Source of the DNA: Chromatium okenii
Lineage (GTDB): Bacteria; Pseudomonadota; Gammaproteobacteria; Chromatiales; Chromatiaceae
DNA length: 64,000 nucleotides
Assembly (NCBI RefSeq): GCF_002958735.1
Contig: NZ_PPGH01000037.1
Location: 884,001-948,000 of the forward strand
Direction: 5' to 3'
The notes under the pieces are model-generated. The model was not told where the DNA came from and searched no databases. It worked only from the letters and a program-made list of their open reading frames with translations. How positions within the stretch are numbered: the first letter of the stretch is position 1; each line of letters opens with the position of its first letter. Of the stretch, positions 19,816 through 28,872 are shown piece after piece. A program made the position numbers and the translations under genes.

Positions 19816-20490
19816 TCAATCCGCATCTGCCGATGATACTGCGTCGTTTTGCTGTTTCCAAAAATGTACCGGATCAAGCGTGTGCCAGCGGTTAACGATG
19901 GTACAAAACAGTCGCGCCGTTTGTTCTGCGTCATATAGCGCCGAATGCGCTTCGCTGTGTTGCCAATACAAACCGGCCGCCATAGCAGTTTGCGCCAGCA
20001 CCGTTTGCCCAAACATCAAGCCGCCGAGCGTGACGGTATCAAACACGCTAAAGGCATGAAAAGGATTATGTTTAAAGCCGGTGCGTTCCACCGCTGCCTT
20101 CACAAAACCAAGATCAAAATGCGCATTGTGTCCCACCAAAATGGCGCGGTTGCAACCGGTCGATTTCACCGCTTTACGAATTGGCGTCAGAATGCGCTGA
20201 AGCGCGTCTTGCTCGGAAATCGCATCTCGCAGCGGATGATCCGGGTCGATGCGATTAAATGCCAACGCTCGCGGGTCGATTTCCGAACCGACAAAGGGCA
20301 GCACATGGCAAGCCAACGGCGCGGCTGGTTCTAAATGCCCATCTGGTGTCATGCGAATGACTACTGCCGCAATTTCAAGCAGCGCGTGACGTTGTGCGTC
20401 AAAGCCTGCAGTTTCGACATCAACGACAACCGGCAAAAAGCCGCGGAAGCGTTGTGCAATACCTTCTGGAATCTGTGGTTCACGTTTCAT
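19816..20490 (-). CDS. rnt: RNase T
   Basis: DEDDh 3'-5' exoribonuclease that trims the ends of tRNA and other stable RNAs. Exo motifs are visible as [11 protein letters not shown] (Exo I Asp and Glu), [13 protein letters not shown] (Exo II) and [11 protein letters not shown] (Exo III, His and Asp). The ATG at 20488-20490 ([11 protein letters not shown]) was chosen over one 20 codons upstream because it gives 224 residues, the usual length. It is followed by a terminator. Confidence 0.95.
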   Translation of the reverse strand: MKREPQIPEGIAQRFRGFLPVVVDVETAGFDAQRHALLEIAAVVIRMTPDGHLEPAAPLACHVLPFVGSEIDPRALAFNRIDPDHPLRDAISEQDALQRILTPIRKAVKSTGCNRAILVGHNAHFDLGFVKAAVERTGFKHNPFHAFSVFDTVTLGGLMFGQTVLAQTAMAAGLYWQHSEAHSALYDAEQTARLFCTIVNRWHTLDPVHFWKQQNDAVSSADAD

Positions 20491-20587
20491 GTGGACAGGA
20501 TACGGAGCGAGCGATGGAAATACCAAACATTGTGCGCCGTCTATTGGCAACGCCGATCAGGAATCACTGCTTTTCACAACTGACAGT

Positions 20588-21366
20588 TTAATGTTGCGTT
20601 GCCGCAGGCGTCGGTTTATCTGGTTTTTTATCTTCAAAATCAATATCTTTCCAAACATCATCCTTGTTTTCTGTCAGCGGTGGATTGCCGTCATGCACCA
20701 GACTGAGGCGACGTTGGAGATAAGCATCACGGAGGAAACTGTAGGTGTCGATCGCGGCGTCATCCATGATGTCACCTGCGGCGAGATAGTCCGCACGACG
20801 GTCAGTTGTTTGCAACGCCAGCAAACTAACATGCGCTGTCGTGTCATCAATGCGCGTAAGCGGGTCAGTCATAATGTCGCCAGCCCAGCCAAAGGTGTCG
20901 CGCATACTGCTGGGACCTAACAGCGGCAACATCACATAAGCGCCCGATTCTATTCCCCAATAACCGAGCGTCTGTCCAAAATCTTCTTTATAACTGGGCA
21001 AACCGACATTGGTCGCAACATCAAGAAACCCAGCACACCAACGGTAGAATTAATGAGGACACGCCCAACATCGCTGCCAGCGCGGGACATTTTGAATTGC
21101 AATAATTATTCACTGCTGAAGTACATCCGCAAAATTATAAAAAAGTTACTAATGCTGCGATCAACCGGTTCAGGCGTAATCGCCGATAACCTTTCGCCAG
21201 CGGCTTTAGAAAAGCCCTGTCAAAATCGGAATTAAACGAAATACGGCCGATTAAATGGCTCTAAGGGATCACGTGGGTCTTTCGTCTGCACCGCAGTGCT
21301 GGCGCAACCGCCTATCAGTAATGCCGCACTCAACACACCCAATCCGCTTAGACGGAATACATCCAT
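20588..21366 (-). pseudogene. mlaA: MlaA (VacJ) outer-membrane lipoprotein, several frameshifts
   Basis: Outer-membrane lipoprotein that removes misplaced phospholipids from the outer leaflet and passes them to MlaC. The N-terminus has a signal peptide and lipobox (VLSAALLIGGCAS), then DPRDPLEPFNRP. The C-terminal part reads YKEDFGQTLGYWGIESGAYVMLPLLGPSSMRDTFG, typical of MlaA. Between 21000 and 21235 the frame is lost repeatedly; recognisable pieces such as ITPEPVDRSISNFF and LINSTVGVLG lie in different frames, with at least four breaks. The start ATG at 21364-21366 has a GGGGAT site upstream. The other Mla genes of the window are at 55-56.5 kb. Confidence 0.88.
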
Positions 21367-21560
21367 TTCGATCCCCGTTGTCTTTACATGTTCAAATCCT
21401 ACCACAGGGTCTTCTGCTCCTACTTTGCAAAAAACCGTCCTCGCGCCAGCATTCTTGCTTTTACTAAAACGACAACCACCTTGCCCACAACATCCGATCT
21501 TACAAGCAGATATGGATGCCACCAGATCAATTCCATGCGGCGGAGCGGGTGCGTGACATC

Positions 21561-21751
21561 ATGTTAAAACTCAGTGATATTTTAATTGCTAATCAGAACT
21601 TGAGTCTTTTGAGGAACTTTTTCCGCTGATTCAGGACGTGGCGCGATCTGGCGAGCGGTTTTTCCGCATGGACGTCAAACCGCCTTATCCAGACACGCCG
21701 GACAACTGGGAAGATCAATTGGAGGCAGCCTTCAGTGGACGCATTCGCTAA
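21561..21751 (+). CDS. Small protein of unknown function, one apparent frameshift
   Basis: From ATG 21561 a reading frame gives MLKLSDILIANQNL and then, after a one-base slip near 21600, continues ESFEELFPLIQDVARSGERF and ends with DNWEDQLEAAFSGRIR before TAA at 21749-21751. The acidic and aromatic composition and the open continuation favour a real gene of about 64 residues, but I do not recognise the family. It is divergent from mlaA and precedes another unknown gene in the same direction. Confidence 0.45.
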
Positions 21752-21770
21752 CGTCAGTGAGCACCGCCTG

Positions 21771-22485
21771 ATGAATCAATTTGAACAGTTGGCAACCCGT
21801 TTTGTCGATCAAGCTGCTAATTCAGTGGGTAATTCTGGATTAGCGACTGCGGCACTTGAAGCACATTTGCAGACGTTGACTGAGCAGATGGCGCATCTCA
21901 AACGAATCGCTGCGCCAGCAGAGCGCCGTGCTGATTTGCAATTACAAATTGCGCGACGTTGGTTAATTTGGAGCGCGGCGCAGAAGCCTGGCCACTCGGT
22001 CGCGCTGCGTTTGATACTTTTATCGACGGCGATCAATTCGAGTTGGCGGCGGATGTGTGTGATGTGCTGTTTCAGGCAGAACAACCGCAGTCGCTGGCAG
22101 CACTCGGTCAGGGCATTTGGCTGGCAGTAACCTGTCCGATTGACCCAGAATTGACGATTGAATTGCTCAGTCACGTGATCGACGATACGCCCGACGATGC
22201 GGATGGAGCGGCGTCGCGGCAACTACTGCGCTGTTTATTGCGGATGTGCGAGCGCAGGGACGGCAGCGCGAGGATTTGATGTTTTTTGCGACGCAGTTGC
22301 TGGGCAATGTCGCTCGCCGTCACAGCGGAGTTGACAGTCAAGCGCAACTCGATGCGTGGATGGAGCGGTTGGAATTAAAAGAACCGGAGAAGTTTTTAAT
22401 CCGCCTGCGCAACGTCGTTGATGTATTGGTGCAGGATGACTGGTGGTTTGAGCGGGAGGCGCTGCAAGAGCGGCTACCTTTCTAA
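21771..22485 (+). pseudogene. Protein of unknown function, two frameshifts
   Basis: Three overlapping frames together give one protein of about 238 residues: MNQFEQLATRFVDQAANSV to IARR, then RGAEAWPLGRAAFDTFIDGD through DDTPDDADGAA, and finally RQREDLMFFATQLLGNVARR to ALQERLPF. The breaks near 21960 and 22230 are each repaired by adding one base. It is helical, acidic and without membrane segments; I do not recognise the family. It lies between a small unknown gene and the Cmx6-like gene, all reading the same way toward the DsrC-family gene, which suggests one transcription unit. Confidence 0.55.
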
Positions 22486-22517
22486 AGTGGCAGTTTTCCC
22501 AATCGGCGAGATAACGC

Positions 22518-23198
22518 ATGTTTTGGCACGAAGATAAAAATCCCGACGAGGTGCAGATTCCTGATGACATCGTTGATCTGCTATTTACCATTGATTGCAA
22601 AAGCATTCCGTCGATCACGCGCATCTGTTATCAACCGCATTGCAAGCTGCGCTGCCGTGGTTAGCGACGGAATCGCAGATCGGTCTGCATACGATTCACG
22701 TTGCTGGCTCGCAAAACGGCTGGCAGCGTCCGGCGCATGGCGCGAAACCGAGCTGCTGCTGTCGCGCCGCACCAAGCTGATTATTCGCGCTCCCAAATGG
22801 CGGGTTGCCGATTTGTTGCAGCAATTGCCCGGCGTGACGCTTGATCTCGCTGGTCATGCGTTGACGATTGGCGCAGGCAAAATCAGGCTGTTAACCAAAG
22901 ATGCGACGTTGTTTTCTCGTTATGTCGTGACGCAACACGGCGGATAACGCTGATGAGCAGGAATTTCTCGCTACTGCTGCGCAGTTTGGCAGCGATGGGA
23001 ATTCACATTCGCAAGGCGCTGTGCGGTAAAGCGACCGCATTGGCAACGCCAAGGTTTATTGCACACGCGCAGTTTGTGCTGGCGGCGCTCACGGCTGAGG
23101 AATCAATTCAACTGCAACAGCATGGTCTCGGCACATCGGCTGCTGGGCTGCGGCATTTTCATCCGCACAAGGGCATCGACTCCGTGAAAAATGGCTGA
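22518..23198 (+). pseudogene. Cas6/Cmx6-like RAMP protein (type I-MYXAN class), several frameshifts
   Basis: Pieces in different frames assemble to a protein resembling the MYXAN-type Cas6/Cmx6 family of CRISPR RNA endonucleases. They are MFWHEDKNPDEVQIPDDIVD, DHAHLLSTALQAALPWLATE with GLHTIHVAGS, ETELLLSRRTKLIIRAP, DLAGHALTIGAGKIR, LTAEESIQLQQHGLG, and HRLLGCGIFI with PHKGIDSVK. The glycine-rich GCGIFIP segment near the end is the RAMP hallmark. Breaks lie near 22605, 22735, 22950 and twice near 23140. No CRISPR array or other cas gene is seen in the window. The next gene in the same direction is the DsrC-family gene. Family call is from recall of the pattern and should be tested by profile search. 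Confidence 0.6.
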
Positions 23199-23220
23199 CC
23201 ACACTGCGATAAAACCATAG

Positions 23221-23238
23221 AATTAACGCGCTTTAATT
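23221..23238. promoter_or_regulatory. Inverted repeat upstream of the DsrC-family gene
   Basis: AATTAA and TTAATT flank a six-base GC-rich spacer (CGCGCT), 49 bases before the start codon. A GCCC-AACC-GGGC hairpin follows at 23241-23252. Either could be an operator or part of a promoter region; no regulator is known to me for this pattern. Confidence 0.25.
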
Positions 23239-23286
23239 CCGCCCAACCGGGCTGTAACGGATAATAACGACGAGGAAATAAAACAG

Positions 23287-23625
23287 ATGGCTATTGAAGT
23301 GAACGGTAAAACCATTGCTACTACTGCGGCTGGGTATTTGGAAAACTACGCCGATTGGGATGAAGATGTCGCGCAGGCATTGGCAGCAATTGAGAGCATC
23401 GAACTGACTGAAAAACATTGGGATGTCATCAAGTATCTGCGCAGCGAATACATTGATAATGGTCAGAATCAGCCAATGGAACGGGCAGTGCTTAAAGACA
23501 TGGGCAAGCTGTGGGGCACGAAACCAACCAGCAAAGATTTGTATACGCTATTCCCGCTGGCACCGACCAAACAGGGCACGAAAATCGCCGGTTTACCTGC
23601 CGTGATGCGCAAAGGCGGTTATTAA
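23287..23625 (+). CDS. DsrC/TusE-family protein lacking both conserved cysteines (RspA type)
   Basis: A 112-residue protein with the DsrC/TusE fold signature: MAIEVNGKTIATTAAGYLENYADWDEDVAQALA, HWDVIKYLRSEY and LPAVMRKGGY at the end. DsrC carries sulfur on two cysteines near and at the C-terminus, and TusE keeps the penultimate-arm one; here the arm reads TKQGTKIAGLPAVMRKGGY with no cysteine at all. Such members have been named RspA and are thought to be regulatory rather than sulfur carriers. A GAGGAA ribosome-binding site is present and a strong terminator follows. It occurs mainly in sulfur-metabolising bacteria, which guides the organism guess. Confidence 0.88.
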   Translation: MAIEVNGKTIATTAAGYLENYADWDEDVAQALAAIESIELTEKHWDVIKYLRSEYIDNGQNQPMERAVLKDMGKLWGTKPTSKDLYTLFPLAPTKQGTKIAGLPAVMRKGGY

Positions 23626-23644
23626 CCGCTGGCGCGATTGAATG

Positions 23645-23673
23645 AAAAAAGCCAGCGTAATGCTGGCTTTTTT
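23645..23673. terminator. Bidirectional rho-independent terminator
   Basis: GCCAGC (23651-23656) and GCTGGC (23662-23667) form a hairpin with a five-base loop, with AAAAAA before and TTTTTT after, so it can end both the DsrC-family gene and the convergent miaA. Confidence 0.9.
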
Positions 23674-23714
23674 GTTGGTAATTGATTCAGTCTTATTCGC
23701 TACGATAAACATCA

Positions 23715-24658
23715 CTATACTTTTGAATCAAGCGTCTGCGCAATTATCCGCAATGCCGATTCCAATGGATCGGCATCATCAAATAACCATTCACAATTCA
23801 ATTCAGCGCGTAACCAAGTGAGCTGGCGTTTTGCCAATTGGCGCGATGCAAAAATACCGCGTTGCAGCAATTCATTGCGGTCGTAATCACCACGCAGATA
23901 TTCAAGCACTTGTCGATAACCCACGCAGCGCATCGCTGGCAATTCCGCAGTTAAATCGCCCCGCGCCAGCAATTGCTGCACTTCATCAATTAACCCCTGC
24001 TCCAACATGGCAGCAAACCGTTGTTCAATCCGCGCATGTAATTCGCGCGATCTCGCGGAGCGCGGGCAAATTTCAATAGACGATACGGCAGCGGTTCGGC
24101 AGCCGCAGCAAATCAATTCGCTCATCGGACGCCCGTCAGCGCCTGAACTTCTAATGCCCGTTGAATACGTTGCGGATCATTGGGATGAATGTGCGCGGCA
24201 GTGACGGGATCAAGCGTAGTTAAACGGGCATGAAGTGCCGCCCAGCCATTGACCGCTGCTTCTTCAGCCAACGTTTGGCGCAATTCAGGATCGGCGCTCG
24301 GCAACACCGCCAAACCTTGCTGCAAGGCGCGGAAATACAGCATTGTACCGCCCACCAACAACGGAATTCGTCCCGCTGCCGTGATGTTCGCCATCTCCGC
24401 CAGCGCATCGTGACGAAACCGCGCAGTCGAATACGCATCAATTGGCTCAACAATATCAATTAAGCGATGTGGCGCAGTCGCTAATTGCTCAAGATTTGGT
24501 TTCGCAGTGCCAATATCCATGCCACGATAGACCATTGCTGAATCGACGCTAATGATGTCGCACGGCAACCGGCGCACCAATTCCAGCGCCAGCGCAGTTT
24601 TTCCAGCAGCAGTTGGTCCCATCAATACAATTGCCCACGGCTTTGGAGCACTATTCAT
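23715..24658 (-). CDS. miaA: MiaA, tRNA dimethylallyltransferase (frameshifted near 24060-24125)
   Basis: Adds a dimethylallyl group to A37 of tRNAs that read codons starting with U. The N-terminal part has the P-loop [46 protein letters not shown], and [14 protein letters not shown]. The C-terminal part has [14 protein letters not shown] and [14 protein letters not shown]. Between them a stretch of about 25 residues ([21 protein letters not shown]) is in a third frame, so three single-base breaks are inferred. Total length of about 313 residues is normal. Its ATG overlaps the start codon of the divergent small gene by two bases. Confidence 0.92.
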
Positions 24659-24970
24659 GTCCGCACTTACCGATTTAATTCACGAATTAACGATTGCCAC
24701 CGGGCAAATGAAACAAGCAGCACTTACTGATGATTGGATCATGGTCGAAAGAATTCAAAAACGCCGAGGACGATTACTTGATCAAATCGCTGGCAATTCA
24801 ACCGTATTGAATGCGCAGAAATAGCGGAATTACGCGCCGTGCATGAGCAAGAAGCAGCAATTGCGGCTCGCGCTGGAGCGCATCATCAAGCATTGCGTGA
24901 GGCGCTCGCTGCCGATCCGCAACATCCCAAAAAGCCCGGCCGAATGCGCAAAGCCTATGGCGACCAATGA
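24657..24970 (+). CDS. Small helical protein, possibly FliT-like, one frameshift
   Basis: Starts at ATG 24657 with a TTGGAG ribosome-binding site 10 bases upstream, reads [20 protein letters not shown] and [18 protein letters not shown], slips one base near 24815, and continues [21 protein letters not shown] to [11 protein letters not shown] and TGA 24968-24970. The roughly 104-residue all-helical protein with Gln/Arg-rich middle resembles flagellar chaperones of the FliT type in general character, but no diagnostic motif is visible and there are no flagellar genes nearby, so function stays open. Confidence 0.5.
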
Positions 24971-25000
24971 GCCAATACGCCGGCTCCAGCATCAAGTAAA

Positions 25001-25032
25001 CGGCAATTTCCGTCCGCAGACGGAAACTGCCG
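25001..25032. terminator. Hairpin between convergent genes
   Basis: CGGCA-A-TTTCCGT pairs with ACGGAAA-C-TGCCG around a six-base loop, one mismatch. It lies between the FliT-like gene and lpdA, which converge. No clear T run on either side, so a terminator role is tentative. Confidence 0.4.
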
Positions 25033-25084
25033 CGCCATAAAATTTGCAGTGGATGCTGGTGTAAAAACTCCGCCTAAATCAGTG

Positions 25085-26800
25085 CTAACGCTTTTTCGGC
25101 GGCAACAAATCGGTGATGAGCCGTGCGCCATTTCTGCTGCTAAACCAATGGTTTCGCACAGCGTCGGATGCGGATGAATGGTCAAACCGAGGTCTTCCAT
25201 ATCCGCGCCCATTTCGAGCGCCAGCACCGCTTCACCAATCAATTCGCCCGCATTCGGGCCGGCAATGCCCGCGCCTAAAATGCGTTTGGTTTCAGGATCA
25301 AACAGCAATTTGGTCATGCCTTCGTCGCGGTGAATGCCGAGCGCCCGCCCTGGCTGCCCACGGAAACACGCCCTTTTCATAGGGAATGCCGTCGGCCTTC
25401 GCCTTGGTTTCGGTCAAACCCATCCACGCTACTTCGGGATCGGTGTAGGCGACCGACGGAATCGTCAGCGGATCAAACAGCGCGGGCAATCCAGCGATCA
25501 CTTCGGCAGCTACTTTCGCCTCGTGGGTCGCTTTATGCGCCAGCATCGGCCGCCGACGACATCGCCAATGGCGAAAATGTTGGGAATGTTGGTGCGCTGG
25601 TGTTGATCGACCTTGATGAAACCGTGTTGATCGACGTTGACGCCTGCTGCTTCGCGTTAATCAGCTTGCCATTTGGCAGCCGCCCGACCGCCACCAGCAC
25701 CTTGTCGTACAGCTCTTCGCCGGGATGTTTGCCTTCAAACACAGCGGTAATGCCCGCTTCACTCGTCGTCAAACTGGCGACCTTGGTTTCCAAGCGGATC
25801 GTCTCGTAGCGTTTCTTGATGATCTTCTCGACGCAGCGCACCAGATCGGGATCGCAGCCGGGCATCAATTGATCTTTGAATTCCACCACGTCAATCCGCG
25901 TTCCCAAGGCGCTATAAACGCTCGCCATTTCCAAGCCGATGATGCCGCCGCCGACAATCAACATTCGCGCTGGACATCCGCCAGCGCCAGCGCGTCGGTG
26001 GAATCCATCACTCGCGGATCGTCGTGCGGAAAGCTGGGGATTTTGATCGACGCCGAACCGCAGGCAATGATTGCGTGGTCAAACTGAATGCGGACGTGCC
26101 CTTCGGTGTTCGTATCAACGCCGATGCGATTGGGTGATTCAAACTGTCCAACACCATGAATAACCTTCACTTTACGCTGCTTCGCCATCGCCGCCAGCCC
26201 GCCGGTAAGTTTGGCGACAACTTCCTCTTTACCTTTGCGCATCTGGTCGAGATCAACTTCCGGCGCAGCGTAAGTCACGCCCATCACGTTGAGCGTTTTC
26301 ACTTCTTCCATGATCAGCGCGGTATGCAGCAACGCTTTTGACGGAATGCAGCCGACGTTGAGACAGACGCCGCCGAGCGTTTCGTACCGCTCAATCAGCG
26401 TGACCTGTTTACCGAGATCGGCAGCGCGAAACGCAGCGGTATAACCACCGGGACCGCCGCCGAGCACCACTACTTCTGTAATGAAATCGGCAGGTTCTTG
26501 ATCGGCTTTGATTTTATCGGCGCTGGCGCTGCGAGCACGCATCCGCGCTGCCGAGGCGCTGTCGACTTCCAACGTCAAAATCACGTCATCCTGCGCCACT
26601 TTGTCGCCGACTTTGACGCGCACGCTTTTGACCACGCCCAAACTCGGCGCAGGAATATCCAGCGTGGTTTTGTCGCTCTCCAGCGTGATGAGAGGTTCCT
26701 CTTCAATGACGGCAGTGCCGGGCGCGACCAACACGGCAATCACTTCTAAATCTTTGAAGTCGCCGATATTCGGCACGGTAATTTCAATCGTTTCGTTCAT
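25085..26800 (-). pseudogene. lpdA: Dihydrolipoamide dehydrogenase with N-terminal lipoyl domain, five frameshifts
   Basis: E3 flavoprotein of 2-oxoacid dehydrogenase complexes that reoxidises dihydrolipoyl groups with NAD. An N-terminal lipoyl domain carries the attachment lysine in ESDKTTLDIPAP (Lys44); after a linker the flavin domain has VVVLGGGPGGYTAAFRAADLG and the redox disulfide GGVCLNVGCIPSK. Further pieces are MLIVGGGIIGLEMASVYSALG (NAD fold), YTDPEVAWMGLTE, and HPHPTLCETIGLAAEMAHG (catalytic His). Frame breaks lie near 25965, 25650, 25545, 25360 and 25130; the end ITDLLPPKKR stops at 25085-25087. Lipoyl-E3 fusions are known in beta- and gammaproteobacteria. No aceE or aceF is seen upstream within the window. 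Confidence 0.88.
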
Positions 26801-26948
26801 GGGGGAAAAATCTCGATGCGCCGAAAATGGCGCGAATGAAGCATTGAGTGTGATGGATGGAATGCTAAACGATTCGTTGGAGCAGTGGCGACGTAAAGCA
26901 CAACGACGACCGCGAGTGCCGTCGTGATGTTTTAATCAAATGAGTGGA

Positions 26949-28564
26949 CTAAACGCGGAAATGACCCACTAAATCTTGAAGTTCAGTGGCGAGACGAGCG
27001 AGTTGTTCAGAGGCATCTGTGGTTTGTCGTGCGCCGTGCGCGTTGTCCTCAGCAGCATCAGAAATACTGGTGACATTGCGATTCATTTCTTCAGCGACTG
27101 CGCTTTGCTCCTCGGCAGCACTGGCCACTTGGGTATTAACATCGTTGATGGTAGTCACGGCAATAGTGATGTCATTCAATGAATGTTCTGCTTCAATCGC
27201 GCTGACGCGACTCGATTCCGCATACTGCCGACTGTCTTCCATCACCGTGACGGCGCGACGGCTGGCATTTTGTAAACGCTCAATCATCGCGTGAATTTCC
27301 TGCGTGGAGCTTTGGGTGCGATTGGCCAGCGACCGTACTTCATCGGCAACCACCGCAAATCCACGTCCAGCTTCACCAGCGCGAGCGGCTTCAATCGCCG
27401 CATTGAGCGCCAGCAAATTGGTTTGTTCGGCGATGCTGCGAATCACATCCAGCACCTTGCCAATTTCCTGACTGTCTTTACCTAAATCACGAATCACTTC
27501 AGCGGCTTTTTGTACTTCCAACACCAGTTGTTCAATCCGCGTCATGGTTCCAGAAACGACCTGTTTACCAGATTGCGCAGCGCGTTGCGCAGCACTGGTG
27601 GCATCCGCACCTTGCTGGGCGTTATGCGCGACTTCTTGCGCAGTGGCGCTCATTTCGTGCATGGCAGAAGCGAGTTGATCGACTTCATTGCGCTGACGAC
27701 TCACGCCAGCATTGGTGCGCTCAGTGATCTTGGCTAAATCACCCGCTGCCTGCGCGAGTTGGAAGTAGAAGCGAGAATGCGCTGAATCAGATCACGGAAA
27801 TTGTCCATCATCGAATTGAAGGCGATGGAAGCGCGACCGATTTCATCATTGCCGGTAATTGGCAATCGGTGGGTTAAATCGCCGTCACCATGCGCAATGC
27901 CTTCCAAACCCAGCGTCATCTGTTGCAGCGGACGCGTCACGAAACGCGAGGTAAAGAAATATAAAAACAACAACACCGGCAAACTCAACGCTGCGGCAAA
28001 AATGAAGATTTTTAGCGCGAACGCCTGCACATCGGCGTTCACTTGATCCAGATTGATTTCCATGCTTACGAGACCGAGTACGCCATCGACCGGCGCGAGC
28101 GCGTGGCAGGAAGTGCAATCTTTGCCGAGGTAATTTTTACGGGCAAAAGCTGGCGCGACTGCGCGTAACACATTGCCGTTTTCGGTTAATGCCAAATAGG
28201 GCTGACCGGTTTCGAGTACGGCGCGTTCAATATCATCACGGGGTTTTTCGCTGTCTTTGCCGGAACCGAATTGCTTAATCACATTTTCGCCGCGCACGAC
28301 CCGCAAATCCTTGACGTTTTGTAATTCGATAATCTGGTCAAGAAACGCGGCACGTTGCGAAATCGTGCCGGTGATCATCATGGTGGTGAGTCCGGCAAGG
28401 GTCATTTCGTGCAGGGTATTGGTGAAGGCTTCAGCCTGATCGATGGCGGTTTGTCGTTGTTCCTGTGCCGCCCAAAAAATCAAACCCGTCCATGCTGGCA
28501 GCAAAATCAGCCACATTGCCCCAATCAAGCGCACCCAGATTGGCAGGTCATTAATCCGTCGCAT
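26949..28564 (-). CDS. Methyl-accepting chemotaxis protein with periplasmic CxxCH haem motif (one frameshift)
   Basis: Chemoreceptor with transmembrane helix 1 (about residues 10-32), a periplasmic sensor domain of about 150 residues, helix 2 (184-206), a HAMP domain ([22 protein letters not shown]) and a signalling domain with the conserved hairpin tip [24 protein letters not shown]. The sensor contains CTSCH (residues 150-154), a typical covalent haem c attachment motif, suggesting a redox or gas sensor; Geobacter has receptors of this type. One base is missing near 27750 (the correct frame reads [19 protein letters not shown]). No chemotaxis operon is adjacent. Confidence 0.92.
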
Positions 28565-28872
28565 CGCCGTTCTCGTGTATGGTCGCCATTAAAAATGTAC
28601 CGATTATTGTGACAATCTGACTATATCGCTATTAAAAGCCAATGAATATCTCAAAGGTTTGTATGTGCTATCTCTTGTAAAGTCATCACTAATCAGACAA
28701 AAGTTGTTGTTTTGATACACTGTGTATGAATTTACACTGCTACAGCCCGCAGTGCGGGTTATCATAAGCACTGGCGCGTTGCGGCGGCAGTTGCCCACTT
28801 CACTTTCTCCCAACTGACCAGACTTGATGACGCTCGGCACGTTTGTAGCATCACCTGAAAAGAGCATCCGAG
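28565..28872. other. Intergenic region between divergent MCP and SPOR genes
   Basis: 308 bases without a credible gene. It holds a 13-base palindrome ATACAC-T-GTGTAT at 28715-28727 and a hairpin AGCCCGC-AGT-GCGGGTT at 28744-28760. Both could be regulatory for either divergent gene. Nothing else is recognised. Confidence 0.5.

Noticed and set aside
26508-26927. Plus-strand open frame over the start of lpdA
   Set aside because: It is antisense to the lipoyl domain; its composition follows from the real gene on the other strand.
28604-28867. 87-codon open frame on the minus strand
   Set aside because: It lies in the divergent promoter region, has no ribosome-binding site and no recognisable protein features.
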